Assembly: GCA_017618115.1 (NCBI GenBank) | Contig: JAFZUX010000019.1 | Coordinates: 1-45,009 of the forward strand | DNA from: Bacteroidales bacterium | GTDB taxonomy: Bacteria > Bacteroidota > Bacteroidia > Bacteroidales > UBA932 | DNA: 45,009 bases | Direction: 5' to 3' | In this document: one piece after another, positions 33,680-42,219 of the stretch | Numbering within the stretch: position 1 is the first letter of the stretch | Layout of the letters: every line of letters starts with the position of its first letter | Position numbers and translations under genes: made by a program | The notes under the pieces: generated by a model | Told to the model about the DNA's origin: nothing | What the model saw: the letters and a program-made list of their open reading frames with translations, nothing else | The model's database searches: none

Positions 33680-35602
33680 ATGAAATATAAATCATTTATA
33701 TCAAAGGCGGCCGTTGTGTTTGCTGCTTTAATGTTTTTGTTCTCAACATCTTACGCGCAGGAACATAAGCATTGCCAGAAAGAGGAACCCAACGCAAAGT
33801 ATGTTTTCTTATTTATAGGTGACGGAATGGGCTTTGCCCACGTTGCTCTTACTGAGGCATATAAGGCTGCCGTTAAGGGAAAGATCGGAAGCGAGCCGCT
33901 GCTCTTTACCCAGTTCCCTGTAATGGGTATGGCTACTACCTATTCCGCTTCAAATATTATAACCTGCTCATCTGCAGCTGCTACGGCACTTGCATCAGGC
34001 ATTAAGACATTTAACGGAGCGGTAGGTGTTTATCCGGATTCCATACCGGTTTATCAGATTTCATACAAACTGAAAGACCTTGGTTACAAGATTGGTATAA
34101 TGACATCCGTAACTATAGACCACGCAACTCCTGCCGGTTTCTTTGCTCACAACATAAGAAGGAATGATTACTTCAACATTGCAATGGAACTTCCTGAGTC
34201 CGGCTTTGATTTCTTTGGAGGCGGCGGATTTGGCGGAGCATCTGCAAAGGGAGTTGAGAACCCGGAGAAGCAGATTTATGACAAGGTTGCAAAGTTCGGG
34301 TACACAGTTGCTTACGGTGTAGATGACTACAAGGCTAAGAAGGGTTCAACCAATAAGATGATTCTCTTCCAGGCAGACAAAAAACAGAAGGACAAGATAC
34401 TTCCTTACGCAGTAGGAAGAACGGATAAAGACCTTACTCTCAAGCAGGTTGTGGAGTCTGCAATTGACTTCCTCTACACTCCGGAGGGCAAGGGTTTCTT
34501 TATGATGTGCGAGGGTGGAAAGATAGATTTTGCAGCACATAACAACGATGCCGCAGGTACTATTACTGAGACTATTGATATGGATGAGGCTATTGCAGTA
34601 GCATACGAGTTCTATAAGCAGCATCCGGATGAGACTCTGATTGTTGTAACCGCAGACCATGAGACCGGCGGTCTTACTCTTGGAAGAGAGAAGGGTTACA
34701 AGATGTATCTGAATGAGGTTGAGAAGGTTATAAACGAGGCTAAGAAATCTGACATCACCCTGGACAACTATATGACTAAGGATGTTAGAGATACTCTCTC
34801 CAAGAAGGCTCGCATTGGTTGGACCACCAGAAGCCACACTGGAATAGCAGTTCCTGTCTTTGCAGTCGGTTCTCACAGCAGCCTCTTTGCGGGAAGACAG
34901 AACAACATAGACATCCCTAAGAACATTATGAAGGCTATGGGTGCAACTGCTGAATATACAGACCATTACTATAAGAGAAAGGCTATATTTGACAAGGACG
35001 CTCCAATCAACTCAAATGATATTGTATTCCTTGGCAACTCTCTTACAGAGGGTGGAAAATGGAGTCAGTATTTTGCAGACGTAAATGAGAAACTTGCAAA
35101 GAAGGGCGGTGCAATCCGTAACCGCGGAATAGTTGGTGATACCTTTGGAGGTATAGACGCAAGATTGGATCAGATACTTCCGGGCCAGCCTAAGACCATC
35201 TTCTTCCTTACCGGTGCAAACGATGTAAGTCACAACCTTACAGCAGATTCCATTGCCAACGGAATCATTAACGTAGTAAGGAGAATTAAGAGAGAGAGTC
35301 CAAAAACCAAGATTTATCTTCAGAGTCTGCTCCCAATTAACGAGAGCTTTAAGAGATACAGACTTCTTACCGGAAAGACTGCAATGTTCTCTGAGATAAA
35401 CGCCAAACTGAAAGAGATGGCAAAGGAGGAGAAGGTTACCTTTATTGAGCTCTATCCGCTCTTTTTGACAAACGGACCTGAGGACTTGAAATTTCCTGCA
35501 TCTGAGCAGGTTCTGAATCCTAACATTACAAAAGACGGACTCCATCTTACACAAGACGGATATAAGATTTGGGCAGAAGCAATTAGAAAATACGTGAAAT
35601 AA
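33680..35602 (+). CDS. Alkaline phosphatase fused to SGNH/GDSL hydrolase
   Basis: This is a 640-residue secreted two-domain protein with a signal peptide (residues 1-26, ending TSYAQ). Residues about 40-420 are an alkaline phosphatase: FIGDGMG (Asp48), [14 protein letters not shown] (nucleophile aligned to Ser97), [11 protein letters not shown] (147-157), [14 protein letters not shown] (Glu278, Asp283, His287), TADHETGG (Asp326, His327) and the C-terminal His386. The residue aligned with E. coli Asp101 is Cys96. Residues about 445-640 are an SGNH hydrolase: block I GNSLTEGG (Ser454), Gly486, TGANDV (Asn514) and [10 protein letters not shown] (Asp619, His622), so its catalytic set is complete. 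I infer release of phosphate and acyl or acetyl groups from complex substrates. It has its own promoter; asnS starts 11 nt downstream. Confidence 0.92.
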   Translation: MKYKSFISKAAVVFAALMFLFSTSYAQEHKHCQKEEPNAKYVFLFIGDGMGFAHVALTEAYKAAVKGKIGSEPLLFTQFPVMGMATTYSASNIITCSSAAATALASGIKTFNGAVGVYPDSIPVYQISYKLKDLGYKIGIMTSVTIDHATPAGFFAHNIRRNDYFNIAMELPESGFDFFGGGGFGGASAKGVENPEKQIYDKVAKFGYTVAYGVDDYKAKKGSTNKMILFQADKKQKDKILPYAVGRTDKDLTLKQVVESAIDFLYTPEGKGFFMMCEGGKIDFAAHNNDAAGTITETIDMDEAIAVAYEFYKQHPDETLIVVTADHETGGLTLGREKGYKMYLNEVEKVINEAKKSDITLDNYMTKDVRDTLSKKARIGWTTRSHTGIAVPVFAVGSHSSLFAGRQNNIDIPKNIMKAMGATAEYTDHYYKRKAIFDKDAPINSNDIVFLGNSLTEGGKWSQYFADVNEKLAKKGGAIRNRGIVGDTFGGIDARLDQILPGQPKTIFFLTGANDVSHNLTADSIANGIINVVRRIKRESPKTKIYLQSLLPINESFKRYRLLTGKTAMFSEINAKLKEMAKEEKVTFIELYPLFLTNGPEDLKFPASEQVLNPNITKDGLHLTQDGYKIWAEAIRKYVK

Positions 35603-35613
35603 ATTTAAGAGAT

Positions 35614-37011
35614 ATGGGAGAATTTACTAGAAAGAACATTAAGCAACTTCTTAAGGAAAAACCTGGATGTGAGGTTGTTGTAAAAGGATGGGTAAGAACC
35701 AAAAGAGGTAACAAGAATGTCTCTTTTATAGCACTGAATGACGGTAGTACTATAAACAATATGCAGGTTGTCTGCGCCGGAGATAAATTCAGCGAGGAGC
35801 AACTTAAAGATGTAACCACCGGAGCTTGCCTGTGCGTTAAAGGTCAGCTTGTTGAGAGCATGGGTAAAGGACAGAGCGTAGAGGTTCAGGCAACAGAAAT
35901 TGAAATCTTTGGAAAGGCAGATCCTCAGGATTATCCTCTTCAGAAGAAGGGTCACTCAATGGAGTTTTTGCGTGAGATTGCTCACATGAGAATGAGGACC
36001 AACACCTTTGGTTGCGTTATGAGAATCCGCAACGCAATGGCCTTTGCAATTCATAAGTACTTTAACGAGCACGGCTTCTATTATCTTCATACTCCGCTTA
36101 TTACAGAGAGTGACTGTGAGGGTGCAGGTGAGATGTTCCAGGTAACTACAATGGATCTGAAGAACATCCCTATCTCCAAAGAGACAGGTGAGGTAGATTA
36201 CTCTTCAGACTTCTTTGGAAAGCAGACCGCTCTTACCGTAAGCGGACAGTTGGAGGGCGAGTTGGGAGCAACCGCACTTGGAAAGATTTACACATTCGGT
36301 CCTACTTTCCGTGCAGAGAACTCCAACACTCCTCGCCACCTTGCAGAGTTCTGGATGATAGAACCTGAGATGGCTTTCTATGACAACAATGATAACATGG
36401 AACTTGCAGAGGACTTCATTAAGTCCCTGGTTAACTACGCTTTGGAGAACTGCCAGGAAGACCTCCAGTTCCTCAACGATATGTTTGACAAGGGACTCAT
36501 AGAGAGAATGAAGAGCGTTACCCAGACAACATTCCAGAGAGTAACTTACACTGAAGCCATAGATATCCTTGAGAAGAGCGGTGAGAAGTTTGAGTTCCCT
36601 GTTCACTGGGGCACGGACCTTCAGAGCGAGCACGAGAGATATCTTGTGGAGAAACACTTTGGTAAACCGGTGATTCTGACAGACTTCCCTAAGGATATAA
36701 AGGCATTCTACATGAAGCAGAATGATGACGGAAAGACCGTTCGCGGAATGGATGTCCTCTTCCCTAAGATTGGAGAGATCATTGGCGGAAGTGAAAGAGA
36801 GCCTTCATACGAGAAGATAATGAAGAGAATAGAGGAACTCAAGATGGATACCAAGAACCTCTGGTGGTACCTGGATACCCGTCGTTGGGGAACCTGTCCT
36901 CACGCAGGATTCGGACTCGGATTTGAGCGTCTGCTTCTCTTTGTTACAGGAATGCAGAACATTAGAGACGTGATTCCGTTCCCAAGAACTCCAAAGAACG
37001 CAGAATTCTAA
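35614..37011 (+). CDS. asnS: Asparaginyl-tRNA synthetase
   Basis: This 465-residue class IIb synthetase attaches asparagine to its tRNA. An N-terminal OB-fold anticodon domain (about 15-105, [25 protein letters not shown]) precedes the catalytic core with motif 2 [25 protein letters not shown] and motif 3 [29 protein letters not shown], the latter typical of AsnRS/AspRS with the AsnRS-specific ending. Length fits AsnS. It lies 11 nt after the phosphatase fusion gene and 19 nt before udk. Confidence 0.97.
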   Translation: MGEFTRKNIKQLLKEKPGCEVVVKGWVRTKRGNKNVSFIALNDGSTINNMQVVCAGDKFSEEQLKDVTTGACLCVKGQLVESMGKGQSVEVQATEIEIFGKADPQDYPLQKKGHSMEFLREIAHMRMRTNTFGCVMRIRNAMAFAIHKYFNEHGFYYLHTPLITESDCEGAGEMFQVTTMDLKNIPISKETGEVDYSSDFFGKQTALTVSGQLEGELGATALGKIYTFGPTFRAENSNTPRHLAEFWMIEPEMAFYDNNDNMELAEDFIKSLVNYALENCQEDLQFLNDMFDKGLIERMKSVTQTTFQRVTYTEAIDILEKSGEKFEFPVHWGTDLQSEHERYLVEKHFGKPVILTDFPKDIKAFYMKQNDDGKTVRGMDVLFPKIGEIIGGSEREPSYEKIMKRIEELKMDTKNLWWYLDTRRWGTCPHAGFGLGFERLLLFVTGMQNIRDVIPFPRTPKNAEF

Positions 37012-37030
37012 CAGACAAAAAACTATAGGT

Positions 37031-37654
37031 ATGTTAATAATAGGAATAGCCGGCGGTACCGGAAGCGGAAAGACAACGGTAGTCCGCAAACTTAAGAAAC
37101 ACTTTAAGAATGAGGATTTTGTAGTTGTCCCTCAGGATTCATACTACAAGGACAGCAGTTATATGACTCCGGAACAGAAGGCTGCAAACAACTTTGACCA
37201 CCCTAACTCCGTAGACTTTGATCTGCTTATTTCAGATCTTAAAAAACTTAAGAGCGGACAGAGTGTTGAGCAACCGGTATATTCCTATATAACATGCTCA
37301 CGCTCAACCACGGAGACGGTTCACGTAGAGCCTGCAACCATCATCATTGTTGAGGGTATTCTCATCTTTACAAATGAGGAACTCAGAAATATGTTTGATA
37401 TCCTCATCTATGTAGATGCAGATGCAGATGACCGCCTGGGCCGTGTAATTCAGAGAGATATAGAGGAGAGAGGTAAGACGGTTCAACAGGTTTTGAAGCG
37501 TTACCAGGAGACCGTCAAACCAATGCACCTTCAGTTCATAGAACCAAGCAAGCGTTACGCAGATATCATTGTTCCGCAAGGTGGCCATAACACGGTGGCT
37601 ATAAGCATTTTGATAGCAACCATTGAGAAAGCTCTCCTTACCAAGGGAGAATAA
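37031..37654 (+). CDS. udk: Uridine kinase
   Basis: This 207-residue kinase phosphorylates uridine and cytidine for pyrimidine salvage. The P-loop GIAGGTGSGKTTV is at residues 4-16, FDHPNSVDFDLL and PVYSYITCSR follow, and VEGILIFTNEELRNMFDILIYVDADADDRLGRVIQRDIEERG is the family middle block. It ends one nt before the ATG of the TonB-like gene (TAAT-ATG), so they are coupled. Confidence 0.97.
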   Translation: MLIIGIAGGTGSGKTTVVRKLKKHFKNEDFVVVPQDSYYKDSSYMTPEQKAANNFDHPNSVDFDLLISDLKKLKSGQSVEQPVYSYITCSRSTTETVHVEPATIIIVEGILIFTNEELRNMFDILIYVDADADDRLGRVIQRDIEERGKTVQQVLKRYQETVKPMHLQFIEPSKRYADIIVPQGGHNTVAISILIATIEKALLTKGE

Positions 37655-37655
37655 T

Positions 37656-38384
37656 ATGGACAACAAAGATAAGCGTAGCAGGCGTATAGGTCTCTATATC
37701 ACTGCAATATTCCATCTGCTTTTAATCATAATCCTTCTTATCCTTTCCATCTCCTACGTGAGAAGGGAGGAGGTCTCCTTTATTACGGACAGTGAAGGAA
37801 GGATTGCCAAAGAGAGACAACTCCTTGAGGAACAGAAACAAGAGGAGATTAAAGCCATGGCTAAAAGCCAGTTGGAAGAGCAGATGGCGGCAACTCCTCA
37901 AAACCTCAAAGCCATCCCCGTTTCATCCAACACTTCAAATTTAAAGGATGACCGCAATACGGACACCAAGCAACTTAAGGAGGATATGGACCGCCTTTCC
38001 GGAAAGGTTAAGGAGATGGCAGCCATCGAGAGTCCTAAAGGGGTAGACGATGTGCCTAATGCAGGGCCTGTTACAAGCCAGGAGCCTCCAAAGAAAATCT
38101 ACATTGGTCCTTCAGTGCTCAACTGGTCTTTGGAGGGTAGAAGGGCCTTCTCTCTCCCTATCCCGGTCTACAAGTGCAAGGGGGGAGGAGATGTTACCGT
38201 CCGCATTTACGTTCAAAGAAACGGATACGTGCAAAAGGCTCAGGTTGAAGAGAATGCATCCGTCCCGGACGGTTGCATAAGAAATGCCGCCCTGGCCGCT
38301 GCTAAAAAATCCAGATTTTCAATGTCCGATACGGCACCTGAACCTCAGATAGGTCAGATCACCTACAGATTTATCTCCCAGTAA
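37656..38384 (+). CDS. TonB-like energy-transducing protein
   Basis: This 242-residue protein has one N-terminal membrane helix (about 12-35, LYITAIFHLLLIIILLILSISYV), a charged, Glu/Lys/Gln-rich extended region (35-135), and a C-terminal globular domain (about 140-242). The end (GDVTVRIYVQRNGYVQKAQVEENASVPDGCIRNAALAAAKKSRF) matches the TonB C-terminal style, and the layout is that of TonB/TolA proteins that span the periplasm. ATG 37656 (MDNKDKRS) is preferred to the upstream ATG at 37623, which lies inside udk. It would use the ExbB-ExbD complex encoded at 31269-33573. It converges on galE with 11 nt between the stops and no clear terminator. Confidence 0.85.
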   Translation: MDNKDKRSRRIGLYITAIFHLLLIIILLILSISYVRREEVSFITDSEGRIAKERQLLEEQKQEEIKAMAKSQLEEQMAATPQNLKAIPVSSNTSNLKDDRNTDTKQLKEDMDRLSGKVKEMAAIESPKGVDDVPNAGPVTSQEPPKKIYIGPSVLNWSLEGRRAFSLPIPVYKCKGGGDVTVRIYVQRNGYVQKAQVEENASVPDGCIRNAALAAAKKSRFSMSDTAPEPQIGQITYRFISQ

Positions 38385-38395
38385 AACCCACAGAT

Positions 38396-39472
38396 TTACA
38401 GAGTCTTCTGCCAGTTCCAAGCGGAACGCAGCACGTCCTCAATAGGGGTGTCTGCACTCCAACCCAGTTCTCTCTTTGCTTTTGAAGGATCTGCCCACAC
38501 CTGCTCAATATCTCCCGCTCTTCTTGGTGCAATCTCATATTTCAGATTAACTCCCGTTGCAGAGATAAACCCTCTAACAAGCTCAAGGACAGAGAGTCCG
38601 CGGCCCGTACCCAAATTGTATACAAACCACCTTCCCGTCTTTGCAGCATCTACATACGTTGGCTCATCTATAACCTCAGGCACTGTAACTCTCTCTTCCA
38701 TAAGCTTATCTATAGCCTTAACGTGTGCCTTTGCCAGGTCCACCACATAGATGTAATCTCTGATGCAGCTTCCGTCCGGAGTATTGTAATCATCTCCGAA
38801 CACATTCAGATGATCTCTGATTCCGGCAGCGGTTTGAGTGATAAAAGGTACAAGGTTCTGAGGCACTCCTCTTGGAAGCTCTCCAATGAGTGCAGAAGGG
38901 TGTGCTCCTATAGGATTGAAGTAGCGCAATGCGCACACTTTCACGTTGTTATAAGCAATCACGCTGTCTGACAAAATCTCCTCTGCCATCTGTTTGCTCT
39001 TGCCGTAAGGGGAGAGTGACCTCTTGAGCGGTGCGTTCTCCGATATAGGAAGATGCTCCTTATCCGGCTGGCCGTAAACCGTTGCGGAAGAGGAGAATAC
39101 AATGTTTGCTCTCTTGCCGCAGTCTCTCATCAGCTCAATGAGGTTGAGCAGTGAGACCATGTTGTTTCGGTAGTAATCCAGCGGCTTTTCTATGCTCTCG
39201 CCCACCGCCTTGTATGCCGCAAAGTGAACCGCGCCAACAATATCGGGATGCTTCTCAAAGACCTTTTTGAACTCCTCCTTGTTGGAACAGTCTGCCTTTT
39301 CAAAGACAACTTCCTTCTTCACGATGGTTTCTATTCCTTTGAGTACCTTATCGTTGGAGTTATAGAAGTTGTCCACTCCAACTACATCATACCCTGCGTT
39401 GATGAGTTCAACCCAAGTGTGGGAACCTATAAATCCGGTACCGCCCGTAAGAAGAATTTTGCCTTTACTCAT
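38396..39472 (-). CDS. galE: UDP-glucose 4-epimerase
   Basis: This 358-residue short-chain dehydrogenase interconverts UDP-glucose and UDP-galactose for sugar catabolism and surface glycans. The NAD motif GGTGFIGSHTWVELI is at 9-23, the catalytic Ser in SSSATVYG, the Tyr-x3-Lys pair in SPYGKSKQ, and the substrate loop NPIGAHPSALIGE are present; GRGLSVLELVRGF and EQVWADPSKAKRELGW are typical C-terminal blocks. A minus-strand TAnnTTTG lies 29 nt upstream of its start. Confidence 0.97.
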   Translation of the reverse strand: MSKGKILLTGGTGFIGSHTWVELINAGYDVVGVDNFYNSNDKVLKGIETIVKKEVVFEKADCSNKEEFKKVFEKHPDIVGAVHFAAYKAVGESIEKPLDYYRNNMVSLLNLIELMRDCGKRANIVFSSSATVYGQPDKEHLPISENAPLKRSLSPYGKSKQMAEEILSDSVIAYNNVKVCALRYFNPIGAHPSALIGELPRGVPQNLVPFITQTAAGIRDHLNVFGDDYNTPDGSCIRDYIYVVDLAKAHVKAIDKLMEERVTVPEVIDEPTYVDAAKTGRWFVYNLGTGRGLSVLELVRGFISATGVNLKYEIAPRRAGDIEQVWADPSKAKRELGWSADTPIEDVLRSAWNWQKTL

Positions 39473-39501
39473 AATGTTTCAAAATAATTAAGTTGTAAGC
39501 A

Positions 39502-39509
39502 CAAATTTA
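39502..39509 (-). promoter_or_regulatory. Predicted -7 element of galE
   Basis: The minus strand reads TAAATTTG, 29 nt before the galE ATG, matching TAnnTTTG. Confidence 0.6.
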
Positions 39510-39529
39510 ACTAAAAAGAGTCAGATTCA

Positions 39530-39537
39530 TAACTTTG
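39530..39537 (+). promoter_or_regulatory. Predicted -7 element of the Cys-repeat lipoprotein gene
   Basis: TAACTTTG matches TAnnTTTG and is divergent from the galE promoter. The transcript would have a long (about 90-nt), A-rich leader before ATG 39636. Confidence 0.6.
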
Positions 39538-39635
39538 TTCTGTGAAAGGAGTGCAAGCAACTGACACAAAGCATGCATAACAGCATAAATAACTGGATAA
39601 TAAATCATTAACAATAACTTAAAAAACAATTTATT

Positions 39636-40502
39636 ATGAAAAAGATTTTTTTCAGCGTCTTCACAGCAGCCGGCATCGTTGCTATGTTGGCTTCTTGTTC
39701 AGCTAAGCCTGAGAAAGTTACCGCAATGGTAGCTCCCGGTGACAAAGTTGCCGCAGTTGTAGTTGAGTTCAACAAGGCAGTTTCTGCAGAGCAGATTTCA
39801 GCAGATGCTTTTGAGGTTGAAGGTCAGGAGGTTGTTGCAGCATTCGTATGCGACCAGGATCCAACCGTATGCCCTGAGCCAAAAGAGAAACCAGAGTGCA
39901 AGAAAGAGTGTGACTCTACAAAGGCAGAGTGCACAGAGGCAAAACCTGAGTGCAAAGAGGGTAAACCTGAGTGCGATGGCAAACATGAGTGCAAAGGTGA
40001 CAAACCAGAGTGCAAAGCAGAGTGCGACTCCACAAAGGCTGAGTGCCCGGAGGCAAAACCTGCAAAACCTGAGTGCAAAGGCAAGGACGGTAAGTTCGTA
40101 GTCCTCGTTCTGAAGCACGAGTGCCCAGAGGTAAAACCTGAGTGCGACTCAACAAAGGCTTGTCCGGAAGGAAAACCTGAGTGTGGCAAACCAGAAGGAT
40201 GCCCAGAGGCAAAGGCTGAGTGTGACTCAACAAAAGCTTGTCCTGAGGCAAAGGCTGAGTGCGATTCAACTAAGAAGTGTGAGAAACCTGAGATTGCTGT
40301 TCCTGAGGTATCTGTAAAGCAGGTTAAGGACATTGCAGCAGCAGACGGCACAACTCTTAAGGCTTGGAGCCAGGCATTCAAGGCTACAGCAGCAGCTCCT
40401 GCATTCATGGGTCCTAAAGGCCCTAAGGGTCCAAAGCACGCTTGCAAAGGTGAGAAACCTGAGTGCGAGAAAGCTTGCGAGAAAGCAGAGCCTGCAAAGT
40501 AA
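39636..40502 (+). CDS. Cysteine-repeat lipoprotein with an interrupted Ig-like domain
   Basis: This is a 288-residue lipoprotein (lipobox MLASC, Cys21) with 25 cysteines. Residues 28-72 look like the start of an Ig-like (SbsA/Big_5-type) domain (VTAMVAPGDK, VAAVVVEFNKAVS, ADAFEVEG). Two Cys/Glu/Lys/Pro-rich blocks (72-147 and 163-215) flank a single strand-like segment GKFVVLVLK (152-160) that looks like the next strand of the same fold. The blocks contain five copies of CDSTK and many KPEC or KAEC units, with cysteines spaced mainly 7, 6 and 4 residues apart. The C-terminus has GPKGPKGPK and three more cysteines. No family known to me fits; metal or redox binding is a guess. Own promoter and terminator; neighbours give no clue. 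Confidence 0.85.
   Translation: MKKIFFSVFTAAGIVAMLASCSAKPEKVTAMVAPGDKVAAVVVEFNKAVSAEQISADAFEVEGQEVVAAFVCDQDPTVCPEPKEKPECKKECDSTKAECTEAKPECKEGKPECDGKHECKGDKPECKAECDSTKAECPEAKPAKPECKGKDGKFVVLVLKHECPEVKPECDSTKACPEGKPECGKPEGCPEAKAECDSTKACPEAKAECDSTKKCEKPEIAVPEVSVKQVKDIAAADGTTLKAWSQAFKATAAAPAFMGPKGPKGPKHACKGEKPECEKACEKAEPAK
39867..40280 (+). repeat. Imperfect Cys-codon repeat array within the lipoprotein gene
   Basis: Units such as GAGTGCGACTCAACAAAGGC and CCTGAGTGCAAAG recur in phase with the cysteine spacing; five copies encode ECDSTK followed by A or K. One interruption (about 40077-40115) encodes the strand-like GKFVVLVLK segment. The repeats are coding, not a CRISPR: there are no unique equal-length spacers. 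Confidence 0.8.
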
Positions 40503-40525
40503 TTTGCCCAACGCTTAACTTAAAT

Positions 40526-40557
40526 TAACGGAGAGGTTAAACGCCTCTCCGTTTTTT
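40526..40557 (+). terminator. Intrinsic terminator of the Cys-repeat lipoprotein gene
   Basis: A 10-bp stem (AACGGAGAGG with CCTCTCCGTT) with a 7-nt loop precedes a T6 tract. The T tract lies directly before the next gene's promoter element. Confidence 0.9.
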
Positions 40558-40562
40558 ATAAC

Positions 40563-40570
40563 TATCTTTG
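40563..40570 (+). promoter_or_regulatory. Predicted -7 element of the AI-2E permease gene
   Basis: TATCTTTG, a full TAnnTTTG match, ends only 5 nt before the ATG at 40576, so the predicted transcript is leaderless or nearly so. Confidence 0.55.
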
Positions 40571-40575
40571 TCCTT

Positions 40576-41700
40576 ATGGAACGTAAGAAGATAACATTTG
40601 AGTCCTTTATCAGAGGCATCCTAATCACCCTGCTTATAGTTGGTATCTACTTTCTCATCCGTAGATTAAGCAGTGCATTGCTTCCGTTTGTAATTGGCTG
40701 GCTTATTGCCTACTGGATGTACCCGCTGGTACGCTTCTTCCAGTACAGATGCAAGATGAAGTTCAGATTGCTTGCAATGCTGGCAGCCTTTGCAGCGGTT
40801 GTAGGAGTCATCTGGCTAATTGTAGTCCTTATTGTTCCTCCAATGCTGGAAGACTTTGTGAAGGTAAAGGATATGTTAGTTTCATACGTTCAGGGCAACT
40901 ACAACACAAGCGGACTCTCTGCAACCATCCATCAGTTCCTAAGCGAGAAGCTCAATCTGGGCCAGTTTAAGGGCGGCAATTTTGATCTGGAGAGTTTCTC
41001 CGCCATGGCCAAAGAGATTATGCCAAAGGTCTGGAACGTTCTAAACTCCTCATTCAGGGCCGTATCCAGCATACTGAGCATTGTGATGATGCTTCTTTAC
41101 ATAGTCTTCATACTTTTAGACTACGAGAGACTTTCAGAGGGTTGGAAAGACCTTCTTCCAAAGAAAATACGCAAAGGCACCATCACCCTTGTAAGCGACG
41201 TGGAGACCGGTATGAACCGCTACTTCCGCGGCCAGGCACTTGTTGCACTCTGCGTGGGTATCCTCTTCTGCATCGGCTTTCTCATCATAGGTTTCCCTAT
41301 GGCTATCCCGATGGGTCTTATGATGGGCGCTCTTGCTATGGTGCCATACCTGCACTTTGCCGGCTTCATCCCAATCTTCATCCTTGCCGCCGTCAAATCT
41401 GCAGAGACCGGCCAGAGTTTCTGGCTCATTATATTGCTGGTAATCATTGTCTTCTCAGTCATCCAGGTTATTGAAGACGGCTTCCTCACCCCTAAGATCA
41501 TGGGAAAGGTAACAGGCCTCAGCCCTGCTATCATCCTTCTCTCCCTCTCCATCTGGGGCTCACTGCTGGGCATCTTGGGAATGATCATCGCTCTCCCAAT
41601 GACAACCATCCTACTTTCCTACTACAAGAACTACGTTCTCAACCAACCCGCCCCAACAGACCTGGAGAGTACAGACCACCAGGAAGATGTTAATGATTGA
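40576..41700 (+). CDS. AI-2E family transporter (PerM-like permease)
   Basis: This 374-residue polytopic membrane protein fits the AI-2E transporter family (TqsA/YdiK/PerM type). It has N-terminal helices (about 9-65), a pair around 72-98 (LAAFAAVVGVIWLIVVLIVPPML), a large soluble segment (about 99-155), and a C-terminal helix group (about 215-345) with the family pattern VIQVIEDGFLTPKIMGKVTGLSPAIILLSLSIWGSLLGILGMIIALPMTTIL. Members export diverse small molecules; substrate here is unknown. The next gene starts 2 nt beyond its stop. Confidence 0.92.
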   Translation: MERKKITFESFIRGILITLLIVGIYFLIRRLSSALLPFVIGWLIAYWMYPLVRFFQYRCKMKFRLLAMLAAFAAVVGVIWLIVVLIVPPMLEDFVKVKDMLVSYVQGNYNTSGLSATIHQFLSEKLNLGQFKGGNFDLESFSAMAKEIMPKVWNVLNSSFRAVSSILSIVMMLLYIVFILLDYERLSEGWKDLLPKKIRKGTITLVSDVETGMNRYFRGQALVALCVGILFCIGFLIIGFPMAIPMGLMMGALAMVPYLHFAGFIPIFILAAVKSAETGQSFWLIILLVIIVFSVIQVIEDGFLTPKIMGKVTGLSPAIILLSLSIWGSLLGILGMIIALPMTTILLSYYKNYVLNQPAPTDLESTDHQEDVND

Positions 41701-41702
41701 TT

Positions 41703-42092
41703 ATGGACAGATTAGAACACTCAGTTGAGGTAAAACATAATTATGGCTTGAATTGCTGCCAGGCAGTCCTCCTGGAGTTTGCTCCGGAGATTGAAAACGC
41801 CAGGCAGATGACCAAAGAGCAACTTCTCAACCTCGGTTCCGGATTCGGAGCCGGGATGGGCTCAATGAACGGCACCTGCGGAGCGCTTTGTGGTGCTGCA
41901 ATGGTCGTAGGCCTGCTCAATAACTCGGAAAACCCCACTACAGCCATCACCAGAGAGCTCTCCAACGCCTTCAAGGCCAAAGTGGGCGCCCTCACTTGCA
42001 GAGAAATTAAAGGCGCAGACACCAAACAGCCTCTCTGCTCCTGTGACAACTGCGTCCGCCACGCCGTCCGCCTCACAGAAACTGCCCTCTAA
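41703..42092 (+). CDS. C_GCAxxG_C_C family redox-type protein
   Basis: This 129-residue protein has the hallmark cysteine pattern of the C_GCAxxG_C_C family: NCCQAVLLEF near residues 18-27, GTCGALCGAAMVVGL around 57-71, and a C-terminal CREIKG ... CSCDNCVRHA with four more cysteines. The motifs suggest a redox or metal-binding role, which I do not know to be characterised. ATG 41703 lies 2 nt after the permease stop, so the two are co-transcribed; the in-frame TTG at 41697 overlaps the permease gene and is less likely. Confidence 0.88.
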   Translation: MDRLEHSVEVKHNYGLNCCQAVLLEFAPEIENARQMTKEQLLNLGSGFGAGMGSMNGTCGALCGAAMVVGLLNNSENPTTAITRELSNAFKAKVGALTCREIKGADTKQPLCSCDNCVRHAVRLTETAL

Positions 42093-42103
42093 AATTTATC
42101 TAT

Positions 42104-42121
42104 TTCACGTTAAAACGTGAA
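42104..42121. repeat. 8-bp perfect inverted repeat with a 2-nt centre
   Basis: TTCACGTT-AA-AACGTGAA lies 12 nt after the C_GCAxxG_C_C stop and 41 nt before the -7 element of the lipoprotein unit. It lacks a T tract, so it looks more like an operator for a dimeric regulator than a terminator. Confidence 0.55.
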
Positions 42122-42162
42122 TGTTACATTTATGTCAATTTTTCGCTTTTCCAAAAATTTTA

Positions 42163-42170
42163 TATCTTTG
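42163..42170 (+). promoter_or_regulatory. Predicted -7 element of the small-ORF/LRR-lipoprotein unit
   Basis: TATCTTTGCGGC is a classic Bacteroidetes TAnnTTTG context, 49 nt upstream of ATG 42220. Confidence 0.65.
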
Positions 42171-42219
42171 CGGCACTTTCCCAAAAACGAACAACGACTA
42201 TTTGCAGAGTAACAGAGTA

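Noticed and set aside
39867-40280. CRISPR-like regular repeats.
   Set aside because: The repeats are in one reading frame, imperfect, contiguous and encode a protein; no unique spacers of constant size.
39824-40447. Long open frames on the minus strand (207 aa, and others of about 110-120 aa) opposite the Cys-repeat lipoprotein.
   Set aside because: They arise from the repetitive GAG/TGC/AAA codon pattern of the real gene, have low-complexity composition, and lack a promoter or recognisable domain.
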